From Pseudomonadota bacterium (GTDB taxonomy: Bacteria; Pseudomonadota; Gammaproteobacteria; Acidithiobacillales; Acidithiobacillaceae), in assembly GCA_021827445.1 (NCBI GenBank), contig JAKAVW010000031.1:1-16331 (forward strand): DNA of 16,331 nt. The letters run 5' to 3'. Both the position numbers and the translations under genes were made by a program. Shown piece after piece: positions 1 to 7,941 of the stretch. The notes below the pieces were generated by a model, which was given only the letters and a program-made list of their open reading frames with translations, did not search any database and was not told the origin of the DNA. The first letter of the stretch is position 1; each line of letters opens with the position of its first letter.

Positions 1-1
1 C

Positions 2-115
2 CTGCATTTTGGCCTACAACAAGCGCAGCGCGGCTGGCTGGAGAAGAAAGACGTGCTCAATGCGAGGACGCTCAAGGAGTTGCGGCCCCTGCTGGCGGCA
101 ACCATGAACAGCTAG
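2..115 (+). CDS. C-terminal end of an unidentified protein (partial)
   Basis: An open frame enters from the left edge and ends at TAG (113-115), giving 37 residues that start LHFGLQQAQRGW and end LLAATMNS. The composition (charged, Leu/Lys-rich, helical) looks like a genuine protein tail rather than a chance frame, but I do not recognise the family. It is convergent with the hydrolase gene that ends at 221. The 105 bases between them hold no clear terminator. Confidence 0.4.
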   Translation: MHFGLQQAQRGWLEKKDVLNARTLKELRPLLAATMNS

Positions 116-220
116 ACCGGGGCATGCGGGGGCCTGTTGCACCGCCTTATCACATCGGCGGCTCCGGTTGGCTTACGCCCGGCGGGTCCACTATGGAGTC
201 TTTGAATTCGGGACGGGGTA

Positions 221-871
221 TTATCCGGCTGCGGCTTTGAAATAGCGCTGGAACCACCCCAGGGCCAGGCGGGCCGCCGCTTCCAGCGTCCCTTGTTCCT
301 CAAAGAGATGGGTGGCGCCGGGAATAATGGCCAACTCCTTCTCCGCCCGTAAAGCAGCGAGAGCCTGCTCATTCATGCCGATCACCACATCGTCTAAGCC
401 GCCGACGATAAGGAGGGTAGGCGCTTTTACCTGGGTGATGGCGGGGCCGGTGAGATCGGGTCGCCCGCCGCGGGAAACCACCGCAGCGATAGCGTCACCA
501 AACTGGGCGGCCGCGCGCAAGGCTGCCGCAGCGCCGGTGCTGGCGCCGAAATAACCCAAAGGCAGGCCCGCCGCCTCCGGCTGTCGCTGTGTCCAACGGG
601 TGGCTAACGCCAGGCGCTCACTCAGCAGGCCGATATCGAAGCGTGTGGCATATACCCGATCCTCCTCTTCGGTCAACAGATCGAAGAGCAAGGTACCAAT
701 ACCGCCGTCACGCAGTACCTGCGCCACGTAATTGTTCCTGGGACTCAGGCGGCTGCTGCCGCTGCCGTGGGCGAAGAGCACCAGACCGAAGGCATTTTCG
801 GGAATCACCCAGTTGCCTTCCAGGCTCACCCCTTCTACCGAAATGTGAACAAACCGTTCTAGCCCTACCAT
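221..871 (-). CDS. Alpha/beta hydrolase, dienelactone-hydrolase-like
   Basis: A 216-residue single-domain alpha/beta hydrolase, probably cytoplasmic since no signal peptide is seen. The oxyanion-side motif FAHGSGSS lies at about residues 33-40. The nucleophile elbow GASTG gives Ser111. An acidic residue follows strand 7 in GGLDD (Asp160 or Asp161), and the catalytic His is in PGATHLF (His188). All three triad members are therefore present in order and with normal spacing. The start is the ATG at 869-871, preceded by a strong GGAGGT Shine-Dalgarno at 877-882 with a 5-base spacer. Proteins of this short type are usually annotated as dienelactone hydrolase family; the substrate cannot be read from the sequence. 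No partner gene shares its strand nearby, so it appears monocistronic. Confidence 0.85.
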   Translation of the reverse strand: MVGLERFVHISVEGVSLEGNWVIPENAFGLVLFAHGSGSSRLSPRNNYVAQVLRDGGIGTLLFDLLTEEEDRVYATRFDIGLLSERLALATRWTQRQPEAAGLPLGYFGASTGAAAALRAAAQFGDAIAAVVSRGGRPDLTGPAITQVKAPTLLIVGGLDDVVIGMNEQALAALRAEKELAIIPGATHLFEEQGTLEAAARLALGWFQRYFKAAAG

Positions 872-883
872 GCCTCACCTCCC

Positions 884-1351
884 GTTGATCGATCGACTCG
901 CTCATTGATAAAACCTGTCACAGCCAGTTGCGCTCAAAATCTGGGTATCATCCAAAAACACCTGAGTAAAAAAGCCCCCGAATTATGGTACGGCAACGCG
1001 CTATTCTGATTCGACAATACGGACTTGTCTTTTTGAGCTATCAGCCGGTCGCTCGTGAGCGACCAGAAAGTCTGTTCGGATTTTACGCCGGCACCATGTC
1101 GTCGCACAATGTTATCAAGAAAATGATCCTGATTAATGCTACGGAACTGGATCACGAAACCATTCCCGATGCTCGGCGCTGTCTGAGGCATGGAATACTG
1201 CACCGGTATGGGCTACGGCGACGAAAACTTAATTGGTGCAACCGCATGGCGAACATCATCATGCGTTGGGCATGGCTGTCCGATGACGGATGGTATCCGG
1301 AAACTATGGTCCCGAATGGGATGATATGAAAACGGCGTCGAGCCACTCCTA
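884..1351. other. Gene-poor interval between hydrolase and lon remnant
   Basis: No recognisable gene. Open frames exist on both strands (985-1329 on +, 114 codons; 934-1203 on -, 89 codons), but neither has a family resemblance I can name or a convincing ribosome binding site. The stretch contains one clear structure, an 18-base inverted repeat at 1047-1064, listed separately. It may be old, decayed sequence. Confidence 0.5.
1047..1064. repeat. Inverted repeat, 8-bp arms
   Basis: GGTCGCTC at 1047-1054 is followed by GT and then GAGCGACC at 1057-1064, a perfect 8-bp palindrome with a 2-base centre. Outside it, GACTT (1023-1027) can pair with AAGTC (1067-1071). No T run follows on either strand, so a simple Rho-independent terminator is unlikely. 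It could be an operator-like site or a relic of a mobile element. Confidence 0.5.
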
Positions 1352-3708
1352 CTAATTCGATACATCCGGATTGGAAACCAGCGCCTGTGCCACTGCCTCT
1401 TCCACCCGCTCTATCCAGATGAAAGTGAGTTGTTGCCGGGCATTCTCTGGGATCTCTTCGTAATCCCGGTGGTTGCGCGCCGACAATAGCACCGTGTGAA
1501 TACCAGCACGCAGCGCAGCCAGGACCTTTTCCTTGATCCCGCCTACGGGCAGAACCAGGCCGCGCAGACTGATCTCGCCGGTCATGGCCACATCTGGCCG
1601 CACCTTGCGGCCGGTAAGCAAGGAAATCAGCGCGACGGTAAGGGTTACCCCCGCGCTGGGACCGTCCTTGGGGATGGCGCCGGCGGGAATGTGGATATGG
1701 ATATCGCTCTTATCGATGCTCTCCTGGGCAATCTGCCAGTCCGCCGCCCGCGCCTTGACCAGGCTCATGGCCGCCTGGGCGCTCTCCTTCATGACATCGC
1801 CGAGCTGGCCGGTCAGGATGAGTCGGCCGTTACCGGGGCTCTTGCTGGCCTCGATGAAGAGGATATCCCCACCCACCGGCGTCCAGGCCAAACCGGTGGC
1901 CACGCCGGGCAGGGCCACCCGCGAGGCGACTTCGTTTTCAAAGTGCTGGGGACCAAGAACGGTGGCCAGGTCATCGGGACGAACCTGCATCCCGCTGCTG
2001 CTGCCCTCGGCGACGCGCACCGCCACCCAGCGGCAAATGGCCCCCAGTTCCCGCTCCAGATTGCGGCAGCTGGCCTCGCGGGTATAGCCGCGGATGAGGG
2101 CCAGCAAGGTGTCTTCTTCCAGCACCAGTTGCTCCGCCGTCAGGCCCGCCGCCTCCCGCTGCCGGGGCAGGAGGTAGCGGAAGGCGATATGCATCTTGTC
2201 CTCCTCCGTATAACCCGAAAGCGCGATGATTTCCATGCGGTCCCGCAGGGGGCCGGGGATAGTATCCAGGACATTGGCCGGGGCGATGGAAAAGACGTGG
2301 CTGAGGTCAAAGGGCATGGCCAGATAGGTGTCGCGAAAGGTGCGGTTTTGCTCCTGGTCCAGCACTTCCAGCAGGGCGGCGGCGGGATCGCCGTGGAAAC
2401 CACCGGCGCCGAGTTTGTCGATCTCATCCAGGAGCATCACCGGATTGCGCACCTCCACCTTGCCCAGAGACTGGAGGATATTGCCCGGCAAGGCGCCGAT
2501 CTAGGTACGCCGATGACCGCGGATCTCCGCCTCGTCATGGACGCCGCCCAGGCTCACGCGCACAAACTTGCGCCCCATGGCGCGGGCGATGCTCTGGCCC
2601 AGAGAGGTCTTGCCCACCGCCGGCGGTCCCACAAAGCAGAGAATGGGGCTCTTGCCGCTGGAATTCAGGCGATGTACCGCCAAATGCTCAAGGATACGCC
2701 GCTTGATCTTATCGAGGTCGTGGTGATCCTCGTCGAGAATGCCCCGCGCTTCACCGATGTCAATGCGCTCTGCTGTCTCCTTGCTCCATGGGAGGGCCAG
2801 AATGGCGTCGATATAACTACGCGCCATGCCATACTCGCCGGCCCCTTCGGGCATCCGATCCGTTGTAGGCGACGCAACTCCCTACGGGCCGCAGTCTCCA
2901 CCTCGACGGGTAAATGGGCCTCGTCAATGGCGTGACCCAGAGCCTCCATCTCACCGTTGCCCTCCTCTCCTTCCCCCAATTCCTGCTGGATGGCCTTGAG
3001 TTGCTCGCGCAGGAAATACTCACGCTGGCGGCGATCCATGACCTCTTTGGTCTGCTCGCTGATCTTGTGGGTAAGCTTCAGGACCTCAATGCGATAGCTC
3101 AAAAACTGCGAGACCTGTTCCAGACGGCTGCGCACGTCAAGATTTTCCAGAATCTGCTGGCGCTCCTCGGCCTTAAGATCGAGAAAGTTGGCAATCAGAT
3201 CCGCCAGTGCCCCAGGCTGCTCCACATGGGCGATAGCCTGGGCCAGTTCCTGAGGCACCTGCGGCAGGAGAGCGAGGGCTTCGGTGGCCTGCTGGCGCAA
3301 GTGCAGGACGCGGGCATCCAGCTCCGAACCGGTAGCAGTAATCTCCTCCAGTCGCTCGATGCGGGCCGCCAGAAAGGGATAACCCGGCAAAAATTCGCGC
3401 ACCCGGAAACGGCCTTCTCCTTGGGCAATGAGATGGTGGCCGCCATCCCCGGTGGTCACATAACGCAATATACCGGCCACCGTACCCACCGGATACAAGT
3501 CACCAGGGCCGGGCGCATCGTTGCCGGGGTCCTTTTGCAGCAGCACGGCAATGGGACATTCCTGGCGGATGGACTCCTGGGCCGCAGCCACTGACTGTGC
3601 GCGACCAATACTGAGGGGCAGAACCACCCCTGGGAAGAGGACAATATTGCGCATGGGCAATACCGGCAGGACATTTTCAGGTAATACCAGCTTGCTGCTT
3701 CCGCTCGC
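1352..3708 (-). pseudogene. lon: Broken ATP-dependent protease Lon (frameshift plus amber stop)
   Basis: Three consecutive pieces together spell a LonA-type protease. The N-terminal substrate-binding domain (LPVLPMRNIVLFPG onward) and coiled region run to about 2863. The AAA+ domain has Walker A GPPAVGKT (about 2610-2590) and Walker B LLDEID (about 2430). The C-terminal protease domain keeps the Ser-Lys dyad (Ser in DGPSAG, Lys in GGIKEKV, 43 residues apart as in E. coli Lon). Two lesions break it: a tandem duplication of 5 bases (2853-2862) shifts the frame, and a TAG at 2501-2503 replaces the Tyr expected in RTYIGALPG. Removing one repeat unit restores one frame of 768 codons apart from the amber. 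No ATG/GTG lies in frame upstream of TTG 3660, although the frame reads LVLPENVLPVLP before it and a GGAGG lies at 3708-3712. All catalytic residues survive, so inactivation looks recent. A functional lon presumably exists elsewhere. Confidence 0.9.
2853..2862. repeat. 5-bp tandem duplication that frameshifts lon
   Basis: On the + strand ATCCG occurs twice in a row (2853-2857 and 2858-2862); on the coding strand this reads CGGATCGGATG. With one copy the frame reads LQR-MPEGAGEY, as in other Lon proteins (typically LxRMP). With two copies it shifts to an unrelated frame. This is the classic product of replication slippage. Confidence 0.85.
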
Positions 3709-4654
3709 CTCCGTGTAACGAGAGATTTTAATGTTATAGCGTATACTCCGCTCATCCCCTGATCAATTAGCGCGTCATCCGTTTGGCAAGTTCACGGAGG
3801 GATAGCGATTATCCTAAAAACAGCAGTTACCCCCGATGAATTCATGATATCCTCATGATATAATTTTGTTTTTCGCCATTATGAGAGGTCACCCAATGGG
3901 TGAAGGCGAATTTAGGCCACGGAAGGCCATTTTTACGGCCATAGAGGCTATGAGTGTAGACACCCTGGTGGCCGTATCGAAGGGGTGCTGAGGCGAACAG
4001 GCTACTAAAAACGGAGGTTGCCGTATTGCCCTGCTGCCAGTCTGAACCTACGACCCAAATCAACCGGCGACCAATTCGGTAACGCTTTATTCAGCAATCA
4101 GGGCCAGAGCGGTGGTACGCACCATCAAAGAACAAGCACGTAACTCCATGCCAAAACATAAATAACGCTGAAAAAATGATCGGAAGATTCCAAAACGGCA
4201 GGTGATTTACCCAGGTCTGGGTGAATGGTTGCCGATAGCTCTGTCTCCCGGCGGCTTGCTGCAACTGGCTCGGCCAAATAGTCAGAAAACAAGCCCGACT
4301 CAGTACGGCTTGAATGGCGACTGCGATCGATAAATGCCACTTCCGCACGAGAATGTAAACAAGAATTACCGAAGCAGATGCCCAGGTACCCAGCAGAGTC
4401 CAATGCGGGCCTCACGCCCCGGCAAGTGGTTACTACGGACCACACGGGCTGGCAACCATTGACCACCCGCACGGCGGCAACCTCTGCCTCTATGACCTGT
4501 TCGATCAACGAGCGTCGCAACACTCCCCCGGTACCCGGGCCTAATCCTCCCAAACCACCCTTAAAAACGGTATTATTTCTTCACGGCGCATAAGGGCTAA
4601 ATCAGAGCCTCCTAAGGGGATCCGCTTTACCCACTGGGATTCGAGGCTACCACC
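3709..4654. other. Gene-poor interval between lon remnant and P-type ATPase
   Basis: More than 900 bases with no gene I recognise. It contains a direct repeat ATGATAT (3844-3850, 3855-3861) overlapping a TATAAT (3859-3864) that lacks a good -35 box at the right spacing. It also holds a nested hairpin (3872-3910) and several GGCCAT/GGCCAC repeats just after it. A minus-strand open frame at 4125-4553 (142 codons) and an overlapping one at 4091-4348 have no recognisable domain; the latter includes a hydrophobic stretch ending in Cys-Leu-Phe-Phe. I could not find a transposase, terminal repeats or an RNA gene. The sequence is less GC-rich by eye than the pump gene that follows. Confidence 0.5.
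3872..3910. repeat. Nested inverted repeat
   Basis: The outer arms TTCGCC (3872-3877) and GGCGAA (3905-3910) enclose the inner arms TCACCC (3889-3894) and GGGTGA (3898-3903), the inner pair with a 3-base AAT loop. Both pairs are perfect. Only a short AATTT follows on the + side, so terminator function is doubtful. Confidence 0.5.
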
Positions 4655-7348
4655 ATGAGCGAAGACACGAGGCTCCAGAGTCTAAACCCCGAGGAGGTCC
4701 TGCGCAGCCTGCACAGCAGCCCGGAGGGCCTGAGCACGGAGGAGATCCGGCGCCGCCTGGCCAGCTTCGGCCCCAACCGCATCGAGCAGCTCGGGGGATC
4801 TTCCATCGTCCTGCGCTTCCTCCGCCAGTTCAGCCACTTCTTCGCGGTCATCCTATGGGTGGCCGCCGGGCTCGCGTTCTTCGCCCAGTGGCATCAGCCC
4901 GGACAGGGATGGGCGACACTGGGCCTCGCCATCGTGGGGGTGATCCTCATCAATGGCCTCTTCTCCTTCTGGCAGGAGTACCGGGCGGAACGGACCTTGG
5001 CCGCCCTCCAGCGGCTCCTGTCCCATCGCGTGAAGGCGCTGCGCGGCGGCGAGACCCGTGAGATCCCCACAGTGGATCTGGTCCCCGGCGACCTGATCTT
5101 CCTCGCCGGGGGCGACGAGATCCCGGCCGACTGCCGCCTGATCGAGGCCTTCTCGGTGCGGGTGGACACTGCCACGGTAACCGGCGAGTCGCTGCCTCGC
5201 TCGCGCGACGCAGAGCCTACCGGAGAGACTTCTCTGCTCCTCGCCCGCAACATCCTTCTGGCGGGTACTTCCCTGATCTCGGGACAGGTCAAGGCGGTGG
5301 TCTTCGCCACTGGGATGCACACCGAGTTCGGCAAGATCGCGAGCCTCACCCAGCGCATCCGCGTGGGGGCCACCCCGCTGCAAAAAGAGATCGCGCGCAT
5401 GAGCCGCATCATCGCGCTGTTCTCCCTTGTCCTGGGCGCGGGTTTCTTCTTTTTGGGGCAGTTCATCGGCCTGTCCTTCTGGGTCAGTTTCATGTTCGCC
5501 ATCGGCGTCATTGTTGCCAACGTGCCGGAGGGGTTGCTGCCCACCGTGACCGTGGCGCTCGCCCTGGGGGCCCAGCACATGGCCGCCCGCAAGGCGCTGA
5601 TCCGCCACCTGCCCTCGGTGGAGACGCTGGGCTCCGCCAGCGTCATCTGCACCGACAAAACCGGGACCCTGACCCTCAACCGCATGCAGGTTAAGCGCCT
5701 TTTCCTCGCTGGCGCCTTCCTGGAGCCCGCCGCCCTCGCCCGTAAATCCCCCCCGGTGATGCAAAAGCGCTTCCTGGAAGTGGCCTTGCTCTGCCATAAC
5801 CTCAGGAAAGGTGCCCAGGGTGGCCGGCCCCAGTTCCTGGGCGATCCGCTGGAGCTCGCCCTGGTGGCGATGGCCGACGGGATCATGAAGGCCCCAGACT
5901 ATGAGCGAGTCCACGAGATTCCCTTCGACTCCGAGCGCCGAATGCTTTCCACCCTGCACCGCACCCCCGCAGGGCTCATGCTCTACAGCAAGGGTGCCCC
6001 CGAGGCCATTCTCCCCCGCTGCCGGCAGATCCAGACGGAGACAGGCCTGCGCCCCTTAGGGCCGGTGCGCAAGGCGCGCATCACCGCAGCCCAGGAGGAG
6101 TTGGCGGAGCAAGGCCTGCGGGTGCTTGCCTTCGCCTATCGCGAGGTCACCGAGCCCTACGACCCCGGACACCTGGAGGAAAACCTGGTGCTCCTGGGTC
6201 TGGTTAGCCTGGAGGACCCGCCGCGGCCCGAGGTCCCGGTGGCGGTGGCCACCTGCAAGGCGGCGGGGATCCGGGTCATCATGGTGACAGGGGACCATCC
6301 GCACACGGCGCTCGCCGTCGCCCGGGAGATCGGGCTGCTCACCGGCATCCCGCGCATCATTACTGGCATCCAGATGGAGCGCATGCCGGACAGTCAGCTC
6401 CAACTGGCCCTGGGGCGCTCCGAGGTGCTTTTCGCCCGCGTGGGGGCGGGCGACAAGATGCGCATCGTGAAGGCCCTGCAGCAGGAGGGTGGGGTCGTGG
6501 CCGTGACGGGGGACGGGGTCAACGACGCGCCGGCGCTGCGGCAAGCTGATGTGGGGATTGCCATGGGGATCGGCGGCACGGACGTGGCGCGGGAGGCAGC
6601 GGACATCGTGCTGCTCGACGACAACTTCGCCAGCATCGTCGCCGCCATTGAGGAGGGACGGGCCGTCAACGAGAATATCCGCAAGTTCATCAGCTATATC
6701 GTCACCCACCTGTTCCCCGAACTGATCCCTTACCTGGCCTTCGCGCTCTTCAATATCCCCCTGTCGCTCACAGTGATCCAGATCCTCGCAATCGATCTCG
6801 GCACCGACACCCTGCCCGCCCTTGCCCTGGGCGCCGAAAAACCTGCCCCCTACGTGATGCAGCTACCGCCGCACAAGCCGCACGAGCACCTCTTCACCTG
6901 GCCCCTGATCGCCCGCAATTATCTCTTTCTCGGCTCCATCGAGGCCATCGCTTCGATGGCAGCCTTTTTCTTCGTGCTCGGGAACGGCTGGCACTACGGC
7001 CAGATCCTCGCGCCCACCGATCCCCTGTACCTGCAGGCCACCACCGCCTGTCTGACGACCATCGTGGTCATGCAGGGAGTGAACGTCTTCCTCTGCCGCA
7101 GCCCACGCGACTCGATCTTCGCACTCGGGTTCTTCTCCAACCGGCTCCTGTTCATCGGCCTCGCGGTGGAGTTTGCGCTCATCCTCCTGATCAACTACAG
7201 CTCCTGGGGCAACCGCATCTTACAGACCCGCGGCCTCGCCCCCGAAGTCTGGCTTTTCGCAGTGTTCTTCGCGGGGGGCATGCTGATCCTTGAGGAGATG
7301 AGGAAATGGCTGCTACGGCGCTGGCGCCGCATCAGCTCTTCCCGTTGA
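4655..7348 (+). CDS. P2-type cation-transporting ATPase (Na,K-ATPase-like, IIC)
   Basis: An 897-residue inner-membrane P-type ATPase that would drive cation movement through an aspartyl-phosphate cycle. The start ATG has GAGG 8 bases upstream (4643-4646). In order it shows: an N-terminal cation-ATPase domain; the actuator motif TGES (176-179); TM4 with VANVPEGLLPT (Glu292); the phosphorylation site DKTGTLT (Asp334); the nucleotide-domain motif KGAPEAIL; TGDHP; and the hinge GDGVNDAP (Asp620). TM5 follows, then TM6 with IDLGTD (Asp714, Asp718), and further C-terminal helices to a basic tail. TM4 and the phosphorylation segment (VETLGSASVICTDKTGTLT) closely resemble animal Na,K-ATPase alpha. 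In TM5 the Ser-Asn pair of Na,K-ATPase (S775, N776) is His685-Leu686, while Tyr681, Glu689 and both TM6 Asp are kept. The transported ion is therefore uncertain (Na+, K+ or H+). The gene stands alone; no beta-like partner is visible. Confidence 0.93.
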   Translation: MSEDTRLQSLNPEEVLRSLHSSPEGLSTEEIRRRLASFGPNRIEQLGGSSIVLRFLRQFSHFFAVILWVAAGLAFFAQWHQPGQGWATLGLAIVGVILINGLFSFWQEYRAERTLAALQRLLSHRVKALRGGETREIPTVDLVPGDLIFLAGGDEIPADCRLIEAFSVRVDTATVTGESLPRSRDAEPTGETSLLLARNILLAGTSLISGQVKAVVFATGMHTEFGKIASLTQRIRVGATPLQKEIARMSRIIALFSLVLGAGFFFLGQFIGLSFWVSFMFAIGVIVANVPEGLLPTVTVALALGAQHMAARKALIRHLPSVETLGSASVICTDKTGTLTLNRMQVKRLFLAGAFLEPAALARKSPPVMQKRFLEVALLCHNLRKGAQGGRPQFLGDPLELALVAMADGIMKAPDYERVHEIPFDSERRMLSTLHRTPAGLMLYSKGAPEAILPRCRQIQTETGLRPLGPVRKARITAAQEELAEQGLRVLAFAYREVTEPYDPGHLEENLVLLGLVSLEDPPRPEVPVAVATCKAAGIRVIMVTGDHPHTALAVAREIGLLTGIPRIITGIQMERMPDSQLQLALGRSEVLFARVGAGDKMRIVKALQQEGGVVAVTGDGVNDAPALRQADVGIAMGIGGTDVAREAADIVLLDDNFASIVAAIEEGRAVNENIRKFISYIVTHLFPELIPYLAFALFNIPLSLTVIQILAIDLGTDTLPALALGAEKPAPYVMQLPPHKPHEHLFTWPLIARNYLFLGSIEAIASMAAFFFVLGNGWHYGQILAPTDPLYLQATTACLTTIVVMQGVNVFLCRSPRDSIFALGFFSNRLLFIGLAVEFALILLINYSSWGNRILQTRGLAPEVWLFAVFFAGGMLILEEMRKWLLRRWRRISSSR

Positions 7349-7349
7349 T

Positions 7350-7388
7350 GGGCCGGTGGGATGCGCGGTGAAACAATCTATCCGGCCC
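7350..7388 (+). repeat. Inverted repeat just after the P-type ATPase gene
   Basis: GGGCCGG (7350-7356) starts two bases after the stop codon and is matched perfectly by CCGGCCC (7382-7388). The 25-base loop and lack of a T run make it a poor Rho-independent terminator. It could protect the 3' end of the transcript. Confidence 0.4.
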
Positions 7389-7941
7389 TCAGAAGCATAA
7401 GGGTAACGACCTGGGGGACAATCAGAAAATCCGGTACTCAAACTGCATACCCCGCTACCGTGGCACCCATCCCGACGTAGCGGGCTGCCCGCAGCCAGCG
7501 GCCCAAACCGTACAGTATTTCGTCACATAGGAAACACGTCTCCATATCACACTATATAATAATTTTTGGTGGGTAAATTCCATTGTCGACTGCGATATAT
7601 ATAAAGCATACAAATTGATATATTGTGAATGTCCTCCCCGCTCTTGAGGGCGGCAACCGCAGGCTAAGTGCGAGAGGACACCCACTCTGGTCGGTGCAAT
7701 ATTGTGGTGGTTCATCAATTCCTCTGACTAAAACTTGCCACTCTCAAGTAGCAGAGTCGGGGTGGAGTTCTCGGCCACAGCCCTGTCCTTGGCCCAGAGT
7801 CGTCTCACGGCCGGGCAGCATAGGAAGCGGATCAGGTACAAGGAGAACTGGAGAAGTCCTGGGGCTTAGTCCAGTTGTGGCTGGCGCTAGAGTGAGACTT
7901 CTCGGCCTTATTCACCCCTCTTAAAACAAGGGAGAAATGAT
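7389..7941. other. Intergenic interval with structured elements
   Basis: No gene is supported here. From left to right: a stem CCCGCTAC/GTAGCGGG (7451-7458 with 7477-7484) that competes with an adjacent GCGGGC-T-GCCCGC (7480-7492); an AT-rich stretch rich in TATA steps (about 7550-7625); the three-way-junction element at 7631-7679; and about 250 bases with an open frame on each strand that match nothing I know. The last bases hold the ribosome binding site of the downstream dehydrogenase gene. Confidence 0.5.
7631..7679 (+). other. Compact three-way-junction element (ncRNA or IS200/IS605-like end)
   Basis: The outer stem GTCCTC (7631-7636) with GAGGAC (7674-7679) encloses two hairpins. The first pairs CCGCTCT (7638-7644) with AGGGCGG (7647-7653). 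The second pairs CGCA (7658-7661) with TGCG (7669-7672) around a 7-base loop. The first hairpin folds with a U-G wobble as + strand RNA but with a C-A mismatch on the other strand. In the minus orientation the block ends in GCGGGGAGGACATTCAC, which resembles the hairpin-plus-GGGGAGG right ends common in IS200/IS605 elements. No intact transposase or TnpB accompanies it. Confidence 0.4.

Noticed and set aside
985..1329. 114-codon + strand open frame between the hydrolase and lon
   Set aside because: No ribosome binding site, no recognisable domain, and a similar-length frame lies opposite; not supported as a gene.
1496..2935. A 479-codon + strand open frame
   Set aside because: It lies wholly opposite the lon sequence; its His/Gly/Ala-rich product without domains is a typical antisense shadow of a GC-rich gene. 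The minus strand spells Lon.
4125..4553. 142-codon minus-strand open frame upstream of the P-type ATPase
   Set aside because: No family resemblance or ribosome binding site that I can support; mentioned only as content of the gap.
4853..5959. A 368-codon minus-strand open frame (and a 330-codon one in another frame)
   Set aside because: Antisense to the P-type ATPase, whose motifs are all in the + frame; the composition is a GC-rich shadow.
7451..7492. Overlapping inverted repeats as a terminator for the P-type ATPase
   Set aside because: Good stems but no T run on either strand, and 100 bases past the stop; not called as a terminator.
7625..7924. 99-codon + strand open frame
   Set aside because: It begins at the edge of the structured element, is rich in Ser/Pro/Arg/Gly without domains, and has no ribosome binding site.
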